Part shown: piece by piece, positions 10,970 through 19,134 of the stretch | How positions within the stretch are numbered: the stretch's first letter is position 1 | Layout of the letters: each line of letters opens with the position of its first letter | NCBI GenBank assembly: GCA_017744355.1 | Contig: JAGIBK010000002.1 | Location: 541,001-605,000, forward strand | Direction: 5' to 3' | DNA length: 64,000 bases | Origin: a bacterium | GTDB lineage: Bacteria; Cyanobacteriota; Sericytochromatia; S15B-MN24; UBA4093 | Position numbers and translations under genes: made by a program | Notes under the pieces: generated by a model | What the model was told of the DNA's origin: nothing | The model's database searches: none | The model's input: only the letters and a program-made list of their open reading frames with translations

Positions 10970-11923
10970 ATGCAGCTGAGGTCCTTCCCGGTGCTCGATC
11001 GTCCTGCGGCCTTGCCCGCCGAGATCATGTTCACGCGCTCGAACGGCTTTCCTCCCTCTTGGTTCAATTTGATCCGCTTGGTGCAGCCCTACCGGGGCCT
11101 GACCTCGATGGTCGCCCTGACTTGCGGAGCGGCCATGGCGGGCGGAGACCTCCTCTCGCCTCATCGACTGCCGACCCTCGCGCTGGCCCTCCTCTTGGTG
11201 GGCCCCCTGCTCACCGGTGCGGGCCATGCGATCAACGCCTATTTCGATCGTCACCTCCTGGGGCTCGTCGATCGCCATCCGGAAGCCCCTCAGCGCTTAA
11301 CCTCGGATGCCATCGTGGCCACCATCGGCCTGTTTTGCCTCCTCTCGCTGCTGTTCGCACACCAACTGGGCGCTTTCGCCTTCAACGTCACCTGCGCGAC
11401 CCTTGCGATCCACTTCGCGCTCAACGCCCCGCCCCTGAGCCTGCGGCGCCAGAGCTGGTGGAACGGCCTGTTTTTCGGCATCGTCTCGGTCGCAGGTCCC
11501 TGGCTGCTCGGCGGGGCTCTGATGGGAGGCGTCACCCAGAGCGCCATCGAGCTTGCGGCCATCTTCTCGTTCGGAGCCGTCGGCCTGCACCTCTTGGACA
11601 CCCTCCATCGGGGCGAGGGGGAGCGCCGCGCGGGCCTTCAGACCCTGGCGGCCGTGTTCGGGCCCGAGGTGGGGGCCGGGATCGCCGCCCTCATCATCAA
11701 CACCAGCCTGCTCGGGGCTGCGATCGCCTGTGCCGGCGCCCAGGTCATGCACGCCGCGCTCGGGATCGCCCTGACCCTGCTCGCGCAGTTCACCCTCCAG
11801 TTCGTCGGCTTCCGTCAGCCGGCGGGTAAGCGCGGCGCCTTCGCGGTCCTGAGCTTCGCGCTCTACATGGCCGCCATGGCCCTGGCCGCTTCGGCGCTGG
11901 GGCACCAGGTTCTCGAACTCTAG
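10970..11923 (+). CDS. UbiA-family prenyltransferase, BchG/ChlG-like
   Basis: 317 residues from ATG at 10970, chosen because GAGGAG lies six bases upstream. An integral membrane protein with about eight hydrophobic segments. The first aspartate motif is NAYFDRHLLGLVDRH. The second region (LHRGEGERRAGLQTLAAVFG) recalls the SVEGDRALGLQ segment of chlorophyll and bacteriochlorophyll synthases. UbiA enzymes transfer prenyl chains to aromatic or tetrapyrrole acceptors. No other chlorophyll gene is in the window, so the acceptor is open. A promoter with Pho-box-like repeats precedes it. Confidence 0.75.
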   Translation: MQLRSFPVLDRPAALPAEIMFTRSNGFPPSWFNLIRLVQPYRGLTSMVALTCGAAMAGGDLLSPHRLPTLALALLLVGPLLTGAGHAINAYFDRHLLGLVDRHPEAPQRLTSDAIVATIGLFCLLSLLFAHQLGAFAFNVTCATLAIHFALNAPPLSLRRQSWWNGLFFGIVSVAGPWLLGGALMGGVTQSAIELAAIFSFGAVGLHLLDTLHRGEGERRAGLQTLAAVFGPEVGAGIAALIINTSLLGAAIACAGAQVMHAALGIALTLLAQFTLQFVGFRQPAGKRGAFAVLSFALYMAAMALAASALGHQVLEL

Positions 11924-11941
11924 AGAATTGTAAACCGTTGT

Positions 11942-11970
11942 AAAGCGCCGGCCCGAGGGGTCGGCGCTTT
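11942..11970 (+). terminator. Terminator after the UbiA-like gene
   Basis: A 13-bp stem (AAAGCGCCGGCCC against GGGTCGGCGCTTT, with a G-T wobble), a 3-base loop, then TTTTGCTTG. Starts 18 bases after the stop codon. Confidence 0.85.
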
Positions 11971-11990
11971 TGCTTGTTTCTTGGTCTTGG

Positions 11991-12020
11991 GTTTACATCG
12001 ACTTAATTTTGAGTTAATAT
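11991..12020 (+). promoter_or_regulatory. Pho-box-like triple repeat / promoter of lytic transglycosylase gene
   Basis: Units GTTTACAT, CTTAATTT and GTTAATAT, each separated by three bases. The last two units are identical to those at 10899-10917. Alternative reading: TTTACA, 17 bases, TAATAT as a sigma-70 promoter. Confidence 0.5.
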
Positions 12021-12097
12021 AAGTTCACCAATTATCCGACCGAGCGAGCTGCGGTTCATAAACTGTTGGCTTTCGGTTGGTGAAAGGGGGAACTACG

Positions 12098-12790
12098 TTG
12101 AACGCTACGCTGGAGGATACGTCGCTCCACTTCTCGCGGGTTGTCCTTCCCCGCACCACCCTCGCCGCCTGGGTCGCCCTGCTCTGCGCAGGGACCGGCT
12201 GGGTCATCTGGTCGGGCCCGTCGGCCCTCTCGGATGCCAGGCCTTCGAAAGCCGCGGCGATCGCTTCTCGCCCCGCGGCAGCGCCGGCAAGTGCCGCGCG
12301 TCCTGCACCCACCTCGCGGGCCCCGCGCCAGAGCCTGCCGGTCCTGCCGACCGCGGATGGCCCGAGCTATCCCTATTACAAGCAGATTCAGGCGGTGGCC
12401 AAGAAGCACCGCGTCGCACCCGAGCTCATCGCGGGCATCGTGCGCATCGAGAGCAACTTCGATCGCTACTGCGTCAGTCCGGTCGGAGCCGTGGGACTCA
12501 TGCAGCTGATGCCCAGCACCGCCCGCGGAGTCGCGCGGTCCATGGGCCTGAGCCACTACGACCTCTACGATCCCGAAACCAACCTGGAGCTTGGCACGCG
12601 CTACATGACCATGCTGCTGCGCCAGTTCGACGGCCACATCCCGACGGCCCTGAGTTTCTACAACGCGGGCAGGCACGGGATCGTCAGCCGCGGTGTCTAT
12701 CGCAATCGCCGTTACATCCGGATCGTGATGGACAACTACTGGGACTACGTCCGGAACCAGCCCGAGCCCGTGGCGGGACGTAAGCTCTAG
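12098..12790 (+). CDS. SLT-type lytic transglycosylase, membrane anchored
   Basis: 230 residues. I prefer TTG at 12098, where AAAGGGGG lies eight bases upstream, over an in-frame TTG at 12077. One membrane segment at about 20-45, an Ala/Pro-rich linker, then an SLT domain at about 100-225. Catalytic Glu is in GIVRIESNFDRYC, followed by SPVGAVGLMQLMPSTARG and the conserved ALSFYNAGRHG. Such enzymes cleave peptidoglycan glycan strands with 1,6-anhydro product formation in cell-wall turnover. Confidence 0.92.
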   Translation: MNATLEDTSLHFSRVVLPRTTLAAWVALLCAGTGWVIWSGPSALSDARPSKAAAIASRPAAAPASAARPAPTSRAPRQSLPVLPTADGPSYPYYKQIQAVAKKHRVAPELIAGIVRIESNFDRYCVSPVGAVGLMQLMPSTARGVARSMGLSHYDLYDPETNLELGTRYMTMLLRQFDGHIPTALSFYNAGRHGIVSRGVYRNRRYIRIVMDNYWDYVRNQPEPVAGRKL

Positions 12791-12793
12791 CCC

Positions 12794-13114
12794 TCAGCGC
12801 GTCGGGGTCTTTGCGATCGCCAGCTCGTTGTGCACGTCGATGACGCTCGGCACGTCGTAGGCGAGATCGGCCAAGAGCTTCTTGGCATCCTTGTCGGCGA
12901 CCTGGCCGGTGAGCGTGACCACCCCGTTGAGCACGGTCACGCCGAGCTGCTTTATGGCGATCGCGCCTTGGCCAGCGATGGCGTCGCGCACCTGCTGGGC
13001 GATCTCTTCGTCGGTCTGAAAGTCGAGCCGCTCGGCGCGGTTGTCCACCCCGTCGATGTAGCTCGCGGCCGCCGTGAAGCTGCCGCATGTCGGGCAGAAG
13101 CCGTGCTTGATCAT
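12794..13114 (-). CDS. BON-domain protein
   Basis: 106 residues from ATG at 13114, preceded by AAGGAGG. After a short N-terminus with CPTCG, a BON domain spans about 38-100: predicted helix DEEIAQQVRDAIAG, then IKQLGVTVLNGVVTLTGQV and KKLLADLAYDVPSVIDVHNEL. BON domains often bind phospholipid or sit in periplasmic stress proteins. There is no signal peptide here, and the two cysteines alone do not make a zinc ribbon. It is convergent with the lytic transglycosylase with a three-base gap. Confidence 0.85.
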   Translation of the reverse strand: MIKHGFCPTCGSFTAAASYIDGVDNRAERLDFQTDEEIAQQVRDAIAGQGAIAIKQLGVTVLNGVVTLTGQVADKDAKKLLADLAYDVPSVIDVHNELAIAKTPTR

Positions 13115-13216
13115 CTCGCCCCTCCTTACTTCTCGGCGCGAGGCGGATCGTAGCAAGGGGAGGCCTCGCAGCCAACAAGGGGCCGGGAATCCGGAACGAT
13201 ACCCCGCATGAAACGA

Positions 13217-13246
13217 GCAGGCGCCCGGTGAATGCCGGGCGCCTGC
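13217..13246. terminator. Terminator hairpin after the 53-residue ORF
   Basis: A perfect 12-bp stem GCAGGCGCCCGG/CCGGGCGCCTGC with loop TGAATG. It lies 19 bases beyond the stop of the small minus-strand gene. Confidence 0.8.
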
Positions 13247-13265
13247 GAGTCTTGAAGCGGAAAGT

Positions 13266-13427
13266 TTAGTGGTGGGTGACGGTCACTTCCGTGTCGCGCG
13301 AGACCCCGAACTCGAGCTCAAGGTAGGTCATCATGCGGCTGACGGCCTCTTCGCGGGAGTCGGCCTTGAAGCAATGGTTGAGGACCACGTCCGCGTCGTA
13401 CGACACCGAAATCCAGTAGCTCTGCAT
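13266..13427 (-). CDS. Small conserved-looking protein, 53 residues
   Basis: A short minus-strand gene with ATG at 13427, AAGGAG eight bases upstream and a dedicated terminator 19 bases beyond its stop, so it is very likely real. The protein begins MQSYWISVSYDADVVL, contains HCFKADSREEAVSRM and ends TEVTVTHH. It is acidic with one cysteine and a predicted beta-alpha-beta pattern. I do not recognise a family. Confidence 0.7.
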   Translation of the reverse strand: MQSYWISVSYDADVVLNHCFKADSREEAVSRMMTYLELEFGVSRDTEVTVTHH

Positions 13428-13638
13428 CTTGGCTCTCCTTATGATGTCGCCGCCTGGGGCGTGCTGGCTGACCCTCCACTCACAAGACGCTTATCGCGGG
13501 CCCCGTCGCCAAGCTGACTTATCTTCCCGTTAACTCCGCGTGAAATTTTGACCAAAGTACTGAGGCTCGATGGTTTACACGGGGCGCCCTTGCCGCTAGT
13601 GTTTGGGTGGAAGGGACGGCCCTTCCGAAAGGAGCGCC

Positions 13639-13836
13639 ATGATCACCGACGAGGAAATCCACCGTATCAATCATCTGGCCCGCAAGGCCAAGGCCGAAGG
13701 CCTCACCGAAGAGGAGAAGGCCGAGCAGCACGATCTGCGCATGCGCTACGTGGCTGCGGTCAAGCGAAGCCTGAAGGGCCATCTGGATCACATCCGGCCC
13801 CAGGATCCGGAAAGCACGCAGACGCCGCCTGCCTAG
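13639..13836 (+). CDS. DUF896 / YnzC-family small protein
   Basis: 65 residues from ATG at 13639, with AAAGGAG seven bases upstream. The compact helical-hairpin signature of DUF896 is visible: HRINHLARKAKAEGLTEEE then AEQHDLRMRYVAAVKRSL. The Bacillus member YnzC lies in an SOS-regulated operon, but its role is unclear. The last 15 residues (HIRPQDPESTQTPPA) are polar and unstructured. Confidence 0.88.
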   Translation: MITDEEIHRINHLARKAKAEGLTEEEKAEQHDLRMRYVAAVKRSLKGHLDHIRPQDPESTQTPPA

Positions 13837-13921
13837 CCCGGGTGGCCGTGCTAAGATACCCGCGACCCTGAGGAGCGCGCGGCACATCGGCGCCGAGCGC
13901 ATGTGTCGAGAGGGGTGCGCC

Positions 13922-14290
13922 ATGCAGGGAGTGGCACATTTCAAGGAGAAGCTCGAAGCGGAGCGGGAGCGCCTCAGGCGCCAGTTCACCTGGATCACCG
14001 AGGAGACGTCGGGGACCGACAACTCGATTCAGGACGCCATGGCCGACTCCGGCGACGACGAAATCGCGGACGCGGCCACCAACACCTACACCCAGGAGCT
14101 CGACGCCGCTCTGGCGCGGCGGGCTCGAGGCCGCCTGAGTGCGGTCGAAGCCGCCCTGGAGCGGATTCAGGTCGGCCAGTACGGAACCTGCGTCCATTGC
14201 GGCAAGCAGATCGCCGAAGGGCGCCTGGAAACCTTGCCCTGGGCCCCGTACTGCATGACCTGCGCCCAGGAGCTGGAAGTACTCGACTGA
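13922..14290 (+). CDS. TraR/DksA-type zinc-finger protein
   Basis: 122 residues from ATG at 13922, preceded by GAGAGGGG. A coiled-coil-like helical N-terminus (KEKLEAERERLRRQF) leads to a C4 zinc finger at about 90-118 (CVHCGK ... YCMTC). The fold is shared with DksA, which binds the RNA polymerase secondary channel, and with the wider YteA/TraR group. The acidic stretch MADSGDDEIAD lies where DksA has its tip aspartates, but I cannot say whether it acts on polymerase. Confidence 0.85.
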   Translation: MQGVAHFKEKLEAERERLRRQFTWITEETSGTDNSIQDAMADSGDDEIADAATNTYTQELDAALARRARGRLSAVEAALERIQVGQYGTCVHCGKQIAEGRLETLPWAPYCMTCAQELEVLD

Positions 14291-14387
14291 AGGCCGCCGC
14301 GTAGCGTCAGGGGGGCCATCGATGTTATGATCGAGGCTTCAAATCCTCGTACGACGTCGTTTCGATCCCCTTGATGGAGGTTATTCC

Positions 14388-15485
14388 TTGCTACGCGCTG
14401 GTATCGTCGGCCTTCCCAACGTCGGGAAGTCGACCCTGTTCAACGCCTTGACCCGTGCCGGGGCCATGGCGGCCAATTATCCTTTCTGCACCATCGATCC
14501 CAACGTCGGCATCGTGACGGTTCCTGACGAGCGTCTGGGGGTGCTTCAGGGCATCGTCAAGACCAACACCGTCATTCCGACCGCCTTCGAGTTCGTGGAC
14601 ATCGCGGGGCTGGTGCGCGGCGCGAGCAAGGGCGAGGGCCTCGGCAACCAGTTCCTGGCGCACATCCGCGAGGTGGACGCCATCGTGCACGTGGTGCGCT
14701 GCTTCGAGGACGAGAACATCACCCACGTCGACGGCGGGATCGATCCCATCCGCGACATCGAGACCATCAACCTGGAGCTGGCGCTCGCGGACCTCGCCAC
14801 CGTCGAGAAGATCCTGGAGCGCAACCGCAAGCCCGCGAAGACCGGGAACAAGGAAGCCCAGGCGCTCGTCGACGTGCTCGAGCCCCTGCAGGCCGCCCTT
14901 GACCAGGGTAAGTGGGCGCGCACCGTCGAGCTGAGCGACGAGCAAAAGGCGACCCTCAAGACCATTCCCCTGCTCACCAGCAAGCCCGTCATTTTCGCCG
15001 CCAACGTCGCCGAGGGCGATCTGGCGAACGCCGATGCGCTGCCCCTGGTCCAGCGGGTTCGGGAGTACGCCAAGGCTGAGAACGCCGAAGTCGTCACCAT
15101 CTCGGCCCAGATCGAGGCCGAGCTCTCGACGCTGAGCGCCGAAGAGGCCGAGGAGTACCTCAAGGACCTGGGCGTCAGCGAGTCGGGCCTCAGCAAGCTC
15201 ATCAGCTCGACCTACCGCATCCTCGACCTCATCACCTACTTCACCGCCGGCGTGAAGGAGGTCCGCGCCTGGACCATCACCAAGGGCACCCTCGCCCCCG
15301 GCGCTGCGGGCGTCATCCACTCGGACTTCGAGCGCGGCTTCATTCGCGCCGAGGTGACGGCCTACGGCGACCTGGTCACGGTCGGATCCGAGAGCGCCGC
15401 CAAGGAGAAGGGCCTTCTGCGCCTCGAGGGTAAGGCCTACGAGGTGAAGGACGGCGACGTGATGCACTTCCGCTTCAACGTCTAG
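14388..15485 (+). CDS. ychF: Redox-regulated ATPase YchF (OLA1 family)
   Basis: 365 residues, beginning with TTG at 14388 after GGAGG. P-loop GLPNVGKST, switch region and DIAGLVRGASKGEGLG are typical Obg-family features. The G4 position reads ANVAEGD rather than NKxD, the change that gives YchF its ATP preference. A C-terminal TGS domain ends in VMHFRFNV. YchF binds ribosomes and takes part in translation and stress control. The last 27 bases are the sequence repeated through the next 31 kb. Confidence 0.97.
   Translation: MLRAGIVGLPNVGKSTLFNALTRAGAMAANYPFCTIDPNVGIVTVPDERLGVLQGIVKTNTVIPTAFEFVDIAGLVRGASKGEGLGNQFLAHIREVDAIVHVVRCFEDENITHVDGGIDPIRDIETINLELALADLATVEKILERNRKPAKTGNKEAQALVDVLEPLQAALDQGKWARTVELSDEQKATLKTIPLLTSKPVIFAANVAEGDLANADALPLVQRVREYAKAENAEVVTISAQIEAELSTLSAEEAEEYLKDLGVSESGLSKLISSTYRILDLITYFTAGVKEVRAWTITKGTLAPGAAGVIHSDFERGFIRAEVTAYGDLVTVGSESAAKEKGLLRLEGKAYEVKDGDVMHFRFNV
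15459..15485 (+). repeat. ychF 3' end: parental copy of the dispersed repeat core
   Basis: Codons for VMHFRFNV plus TAG. This 27-base core recurs downstream at 17096, 19349, 20720, 21212, 21925, 25738, 30007, 39343 and 46716, always in the same orientation. The 36 bases in front of it in ychF do not match the arm of the dispersed copies (which carries CCACTCGAA), so only the last 27 bases are shared. Confidence 0.8.
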
Positions 15486-15544
15486 TATCCCGCCGGTTGG
15501 TGAACGCCTCACCGTTCGACCTACATTGCAGAGCAGGAGTTCCC

Positions 15545-17086
15545 GTGAGCAACGAGTCCGTCGCAAAACCCGCCAAGAATACCACCGCCATCTCGCCCAC
15601 GCGCGATGTCGACTACGCCGAGTGGTACCAGCAGGTGATCAAGGCCGCCGATTTGGCGGAAAACTCGCCCGTGCGTGGCTGCATGGTGATCAAGCCTTGG
15701 GGATACGCCCTCTGGGAGAACATCCAGAAGGTGCTCGACCAGATGTTCAAGGACACAGGCCACGTCAACGCCTACTTCCCCTTGTTCATCCCGCTCTCCT
15801 TCCTTGAGAAGGAGGCGGAGCATGTCGAGGGCTTTGCCAAGGAGTGCGCCGTCGTCACCCATCACCGCCTCGAGGCCAAGCCCGGTGGCGGCCTGCGCCC
15901 GGCCGGCGAACTCGAAGAGCCGCTCATCGTCCGGCCTACCAGCGAGACGATCATTGGCGAGATGTTCGCGAAGTGGGTGCAGAGCTACCGTGACTTGCCC
16001 TTGCTGGTGAACCAGTGGGCCAACGTCGTGCGCTGGGAGATGCGTACCCGCCTGTTCTTGCGCACGGCCGAGTTCCTGTGGCAGGAGGGTCACACGGCCC
16101 ATGCGTCCGCAGACGAAGCCCGCGAGGAGACCATGCGGATGCTGGACGTGTACGAGACGTTTGCCCGCGACTACATGGCCCTGCCCGTGATCAAGGGTGA
16201 AAAGTGCTCCTGGGAGCGCTTCCCGGGCGCGGTCGACACCTATTCGATCGAGGCGATGATGCAGGATCGCAAGGCCCTGCAGGCCGGGACCTCCCACTTC
16301 TTGGGGCAGAACTTCGCGAAGTCCTCGGAGATCAAGTACCTGAGCAAGGAAGGTCGCGAGGAGTACGCCTGGACGACGTCCTGGGGCGTCTCCACCCGCC
16401 TCATCGGCGCCCTCATCATGGCCCACAGCGACGACGACGGCATGGTGATCCCGCCTCGCCTGGCACCCAAGCATGTCGTGATCATGCCCATCTACCGCAA
16501 CGACGAAGAGCGCGCGGCCGTCCTCGCGTACTGCCAGGAGCTCGTCGCCGACGTCCGGAAGCAGAAGTACGACGACATGCGGATCGAGGTCGAGATCGAC
16601 GACCGCGACCTGCGCGGCGGCGAGAAGGCCTGGTACCACATCAAGCGCGGCGTGCCCATCAGGCTTGAGATCGGTCCGCGCGACGTGCAGAACGGAGCGG
16701 TCTTCATGGGCCGCCGGGACAAGGGCCCCAAGGAAAAGGCGGCCATGCCCCGCGAGGAGTTCGTCGCGACGGTGGGCGAGATTCTCGCCGACATGCAGAC
16801 GGCGCTTTACGAGCGGGCGCTGGCATTCCGCGAGGCCCATACCCGCCGCATCGAGGACCGCGCCGAGTTCGAGGCCTACTTCACCCCGGGCAATGCGGCC
16901 AAGCCCGAGATTCACGGGGGCTTCGCCCTGGCGCCTTTCGTCGATGATCCGGCGCTCGAGGAAGCCCTCGCAAATCTCAAGGTCACGGTTCGCTGCCTGC
17001 CCCTCGATGCCGAGCGCAAGCCCAGCCATTGCCTCTTCACGGGCAAGCCGACGGATCGCTGGGCGATCTACGCGAAGGCCTACTAG
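15545..17086 (+). CDS. proS: Prolyl-tRNA synthetase, archaeal/eukaryotic-like type
   Basis: 513 residues from GTG at 15545, chosen for AGGAG seven bases upstream. Class II motifs are clear: RPTSETIIGEMFAKW, motif 2 RTAEFLWQEGHTAHA, and motif 3 GVSTRLIGALIMAHSDD. The bacterial editing insertion between motifs 2 and 3 is absent, and the protein ends AIYAKAY with a C-terminal tyrosine, as in archaeal-type ProRS. It charges tRNA-Pro. It starts 60 bases after ychF and is followed ten bases after its stop by a ychF-tail repeat. Confidence 0.95.
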   Translation: MSNESVAKPAKNTTAISPTRDVDYAEWYQQVIKAADLAENSPVRGCMVIKPWGYALWENIQKVLDQMFKDTGHVNAYFPLFIPLSFLEKEAEHVEGFAKECAVVTHHRLEAKPGGGLRPAGELEEPLIVRPTSETIIGEMFAKWVQSYRDLPLLVNQWANVVRWEMRTRLFLRTAEFLWQEGHTAHASADEAREETMRMLDVYETFARDYMALPVIKGEKCSWERFPGAVDTYSIEAMMQDRKALQAGTSHFLGQNFAKSSEIKYLSKEGREEYAWTTSWGVSTRLIGALIMAHSDDDGMVIPPRLAPKHVVIMPIYRNDEERAAVLAYCQELVADVRKQKYDDMRIEVEIDDRDLRGGEKAWYHIKRGVPIRLEIGPRDVQNGAVFMGRRDKGPKEKAAMPREEFVATVGEILADMQTALYERALAFREAHTRRIEDRAEFEAYFTPGNAAKPEIHGGFALAPFVDDPALEEALANLKVTVRCLPLDAERKPSHCLFTGKPTDRWAIYAKAY

Positions 17087-17095
17087 GGGTTCGCA

Positions 17096-17122
17096 GTCAT
17101 ACCTTTCCGATTTAACGTGTAA
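17096..17122 (+). repeat. ychF-tail repeat core between proS and yebC
   Basis: 27 bases that would translate as VIPFRFNV-stop, about 19 of 27 identical to the ychF end by eye, so both sequence and frame are kept. The left arm (CCACTCGAA) is missing. It starts ten bases after the proS stop and ends ten bases before the yebC ATG. Confidence 0.65.
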
Positions 17123-17131
17123 GAGGAACGC

Positions 17132-17887
17132 ATGGGACGCAAGTGGGAGAACATCAAACGCTCTAAGGGCAAGCTGGACTCAGCTCGCAGCACGGTTTTT
17201 GCTCGGATCTCGCGCGAGATCATCGTCGCGGCGCGCCATGGCGGGGGGGACCCAGCCGGCAACTTCCGCCTGCGCCAGGCGATCGAGCGGGCGAAGGTCT
17301 CTGGGTTGCCGAACGACAACATCGCGCGGGCGATCCGGAAGGGCACGGGGGAGGACGCCTCGGAGGCCTTCGATGAAATCACTTACGAGGGCTATGGCCC
17401 TGGCGGCACGGCCGTGATCGTTGAGGCCATGACCGAGAACCGCAACCGCACGGCAGCCGACGTGCGCGCCGCGTTCAACAAGGCGGGCGGGAACATGGGC
17501 GAGATTGGCTGTGTGGGCTGGATGTTCCGCCGCGTGGGCGTGGTGGTGGTCCCGAACGAGGACGGTGCGCGGTCCGAGGAGGACCTCCTCCTCCTGGCCG
17601 CCGATGCCGGCGCCGAGGACCTCCGGACGGAGGACGGCGAGATCGTCATCGAATGCCCGCCTGAGGCCCTCGAAGCTGTCACGGAGGCTCTCGCCGCCGC
17701 CAAGGTCACCATTGCCAGCGCTGACGTCTCGCTTGTCCCCGCCAACACCATCGTCGTCGAGGACCGCGACATCGCCAAGAAGCTAGTCAAGCTCATGAAC
17801 GCCCTGGACGACTTGGCTGATGTTCAGAACGTGACGGCAAACTTTGATCTTCCGGAAGCGTTGATGGCGGAGCTTGCGAACGCATAG
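17132..17887 (+). CDS. yebC: YebC/PmpR-family protein
   Basis: 251 residues, full length. The family N-terminus is recognisable (MGRKWENIKRSKGKLD, SGLPNDNIARAIRKGTG), followed by the Y-E-G-Y-GPGG segment and the conserved GWMFRR region. YebC was long annotated as a transcriptional regulator, and more recent work links the family to relief of ribosome stalling at prolines, which would fit its position next to proS. The functional link to proS is inference. A giant palindrome follows its stop. Confidence 0.95.
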   Translation: MGRKWENIKRSKGKLDSARSTVFARISREIIVAARHGGGDPAGNFRLRQAIERAKVSGLPNDNIARAIRKGTGEDASEAFDEITYEGYGPGGTAVIVEAMTENRNRTAADVRAAFNKAGGNMGEIGCVGWMFRRVGVVVVPNEDGARSEEDLLLLAADAGAEDLRTEDGEIVIECPPEALEAVTEALAAAKVTIASADVSLVPANTIVVEDRDIAKKLVKLMNALDDLADVQNVTANFDLPEALMAELANA

Positions 17888-17924
17888 CACCTCGCCGTAT
17901 CTGGACCTTGTCTAGAAAAACAAA

Positions 17925-17978
17925 ATACGGGCAGAGAGCCCCCGCCAGGTTAACCTGGCGGGGGCTCTCTGCCCGTAT
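17925..17978. terminator. 54-bp perfect palindrome between yebC and tgt
   Basis: Arms of 27 bases (starting ATACGGGCAGAGAGCC) meet at GGTTAACC with no loop. It lies between convergent genes, 37 bases from the yebC stop and 7 bases from the tgt stop, so it should act as a bidirectional terminator. Its length and absence of a spacer are unusual. Confidence 0.8.
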
Positions 17979-17985
17979 GCAAAGG

Positions 17986-19134
17986 TTATGCGAACGCGGT
18001 GGCTTCCGAAAGATCGAGCATCGGCCAGAACGCCTTGGGGATGTACGATTGGTGGCTCTGGGGGAACGTGCCCGCGAAAATGGATTTTCGCGCGGATTCC
18101 ATCAGCCAGATGAGGAAGCGCATGTTGTGGATGCTGACAAGCGTGTAGCCGAGGATTTCCCCGACGCGGTGCAGGTGATGCAGGTAGCGGCGATCGAAAC
18201 CTTCCGTGCACGTGAAGCAGTCGCAGCCCTCGAAGAGCGGGCCCGGATCTTCACGGAACGGTGCGTTCTTGATGTTCATGCGGCCTTCAGGGGTCCAAAA
18301 CGTACCGTGGCGACCGAAGCGGGTCGGCTGGATGCAGTCGAACATGTCGACGCCCAGGGCGACGCCGACGATCAGTTCTTCCGGCGTGCCGACGCCCATC
18401 AGGTACCGCGGTTTGTGGACGGGTAGCTGCCTTGTCGTTTCCGAGAGCGCGGGATACATCTTGTCCTTCGGCTCACCCACCGACAATCCGCCGATGGCAT
18501 AACCGGGGAAGTCCATGGCCACGAGCGCTTCGGCGCTACGCTGGCGTAAGTCGTGGTAAACGTTTCCCTGGACGATGCCGAAGAGGGCTTGATCGTCTTG
18601 GCGGGCGTGGGAGTTGAGACAACGTTCGGCCCAGCGCGTGGTGCGATCGACGGCGGCCAGGGCATCGGCGTGCGAGCTCCTGCCGGGCACGCACTCGTCA
18701 AAGGCCATGATGATATCGGCCCCAAGGGCGTTTTGGATCTCCATTGAGACCTCAGGCGTGATGAAGTGTCTGGAGCCGTCGAATGCCGCCTGGAAGTGCA
18801 CGCCTTCCTCGGTGATCTTGCGCTGATCGGACAGGCTGTAGACTTGAAAGCCACCGCTGTCCGTCAGCATGCTGCCTTTCCAGTTCTCGAACTTGTGAAG
18901 ACCCCCTGCACGTTCGATCAGACGATGCCCCGGTCGCAGGTACAGGTGGTAGGAATTGGCCAGGATAATGCTCGCGCCGGAATGCTCGACGTGCTGAGGC
19001 ATGACGGTCTTGACCGTCGCTTGGGTACCGACCGGCATGAAGACGGGCGTCAGAACCTCGCCGTGCGGGGTGCGCATCCGTCCAGCGCGGGCGCGGCCGG
19101 ATGTGGCTTCGAGGTCGAATGATAGGGCGGGCAT
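17986..19134 (-). CDS. tgt: tRNA-guanine transglycosylase (queuine family)
   Basis: 382 residues from ATG at 19134 (CGGAG upstream), where the family N-terminus begins; an in-frame extension to 19278 adds 48 unlike residues. Active-site and substrate motifs are present: LTDSGGFQVYSL, AIGGLSVGEPKD and the zinc site CDCFTC followed by HHLH. It exchanges guanine-34 for preQ1 in tRNAs with GUN anticodons. It is convergent with yebC. Confidence 0.95.
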   Translation of the reverse strand: MPALSFDLEATSGRARAGRMRTPHGEVLTPVFMPVGTQATVKTVMPQHVEHSGASIILANSYHLYLRPGHRLIERAGGLHKFENWKGSMLTDSGGFQVYSLSDQRKITEEGVHFQAAFDGSRHFITPEVSMEIQNALGADIIMAFDECVPGRSSHADALAAVDRTTRWAERCLNSHARQDDQALFGIVQGNVYHDLRQRSAEALVAMDFPGYAIGGLSVGEPKDKMYPALSETTRQLPVHKPRYLMGVGTPEELIVGVALGVDMFDCIQPTRFGRHGTFWTPEGRMNIKNAPFREDPGPLFEGCDCFTCTEGFDRRYLHHLHRVGEILGYTLVSIHNMRFLIWLMESARKSIFAGTFPQSHQSYIPKAFWPMLDLSEATAFA

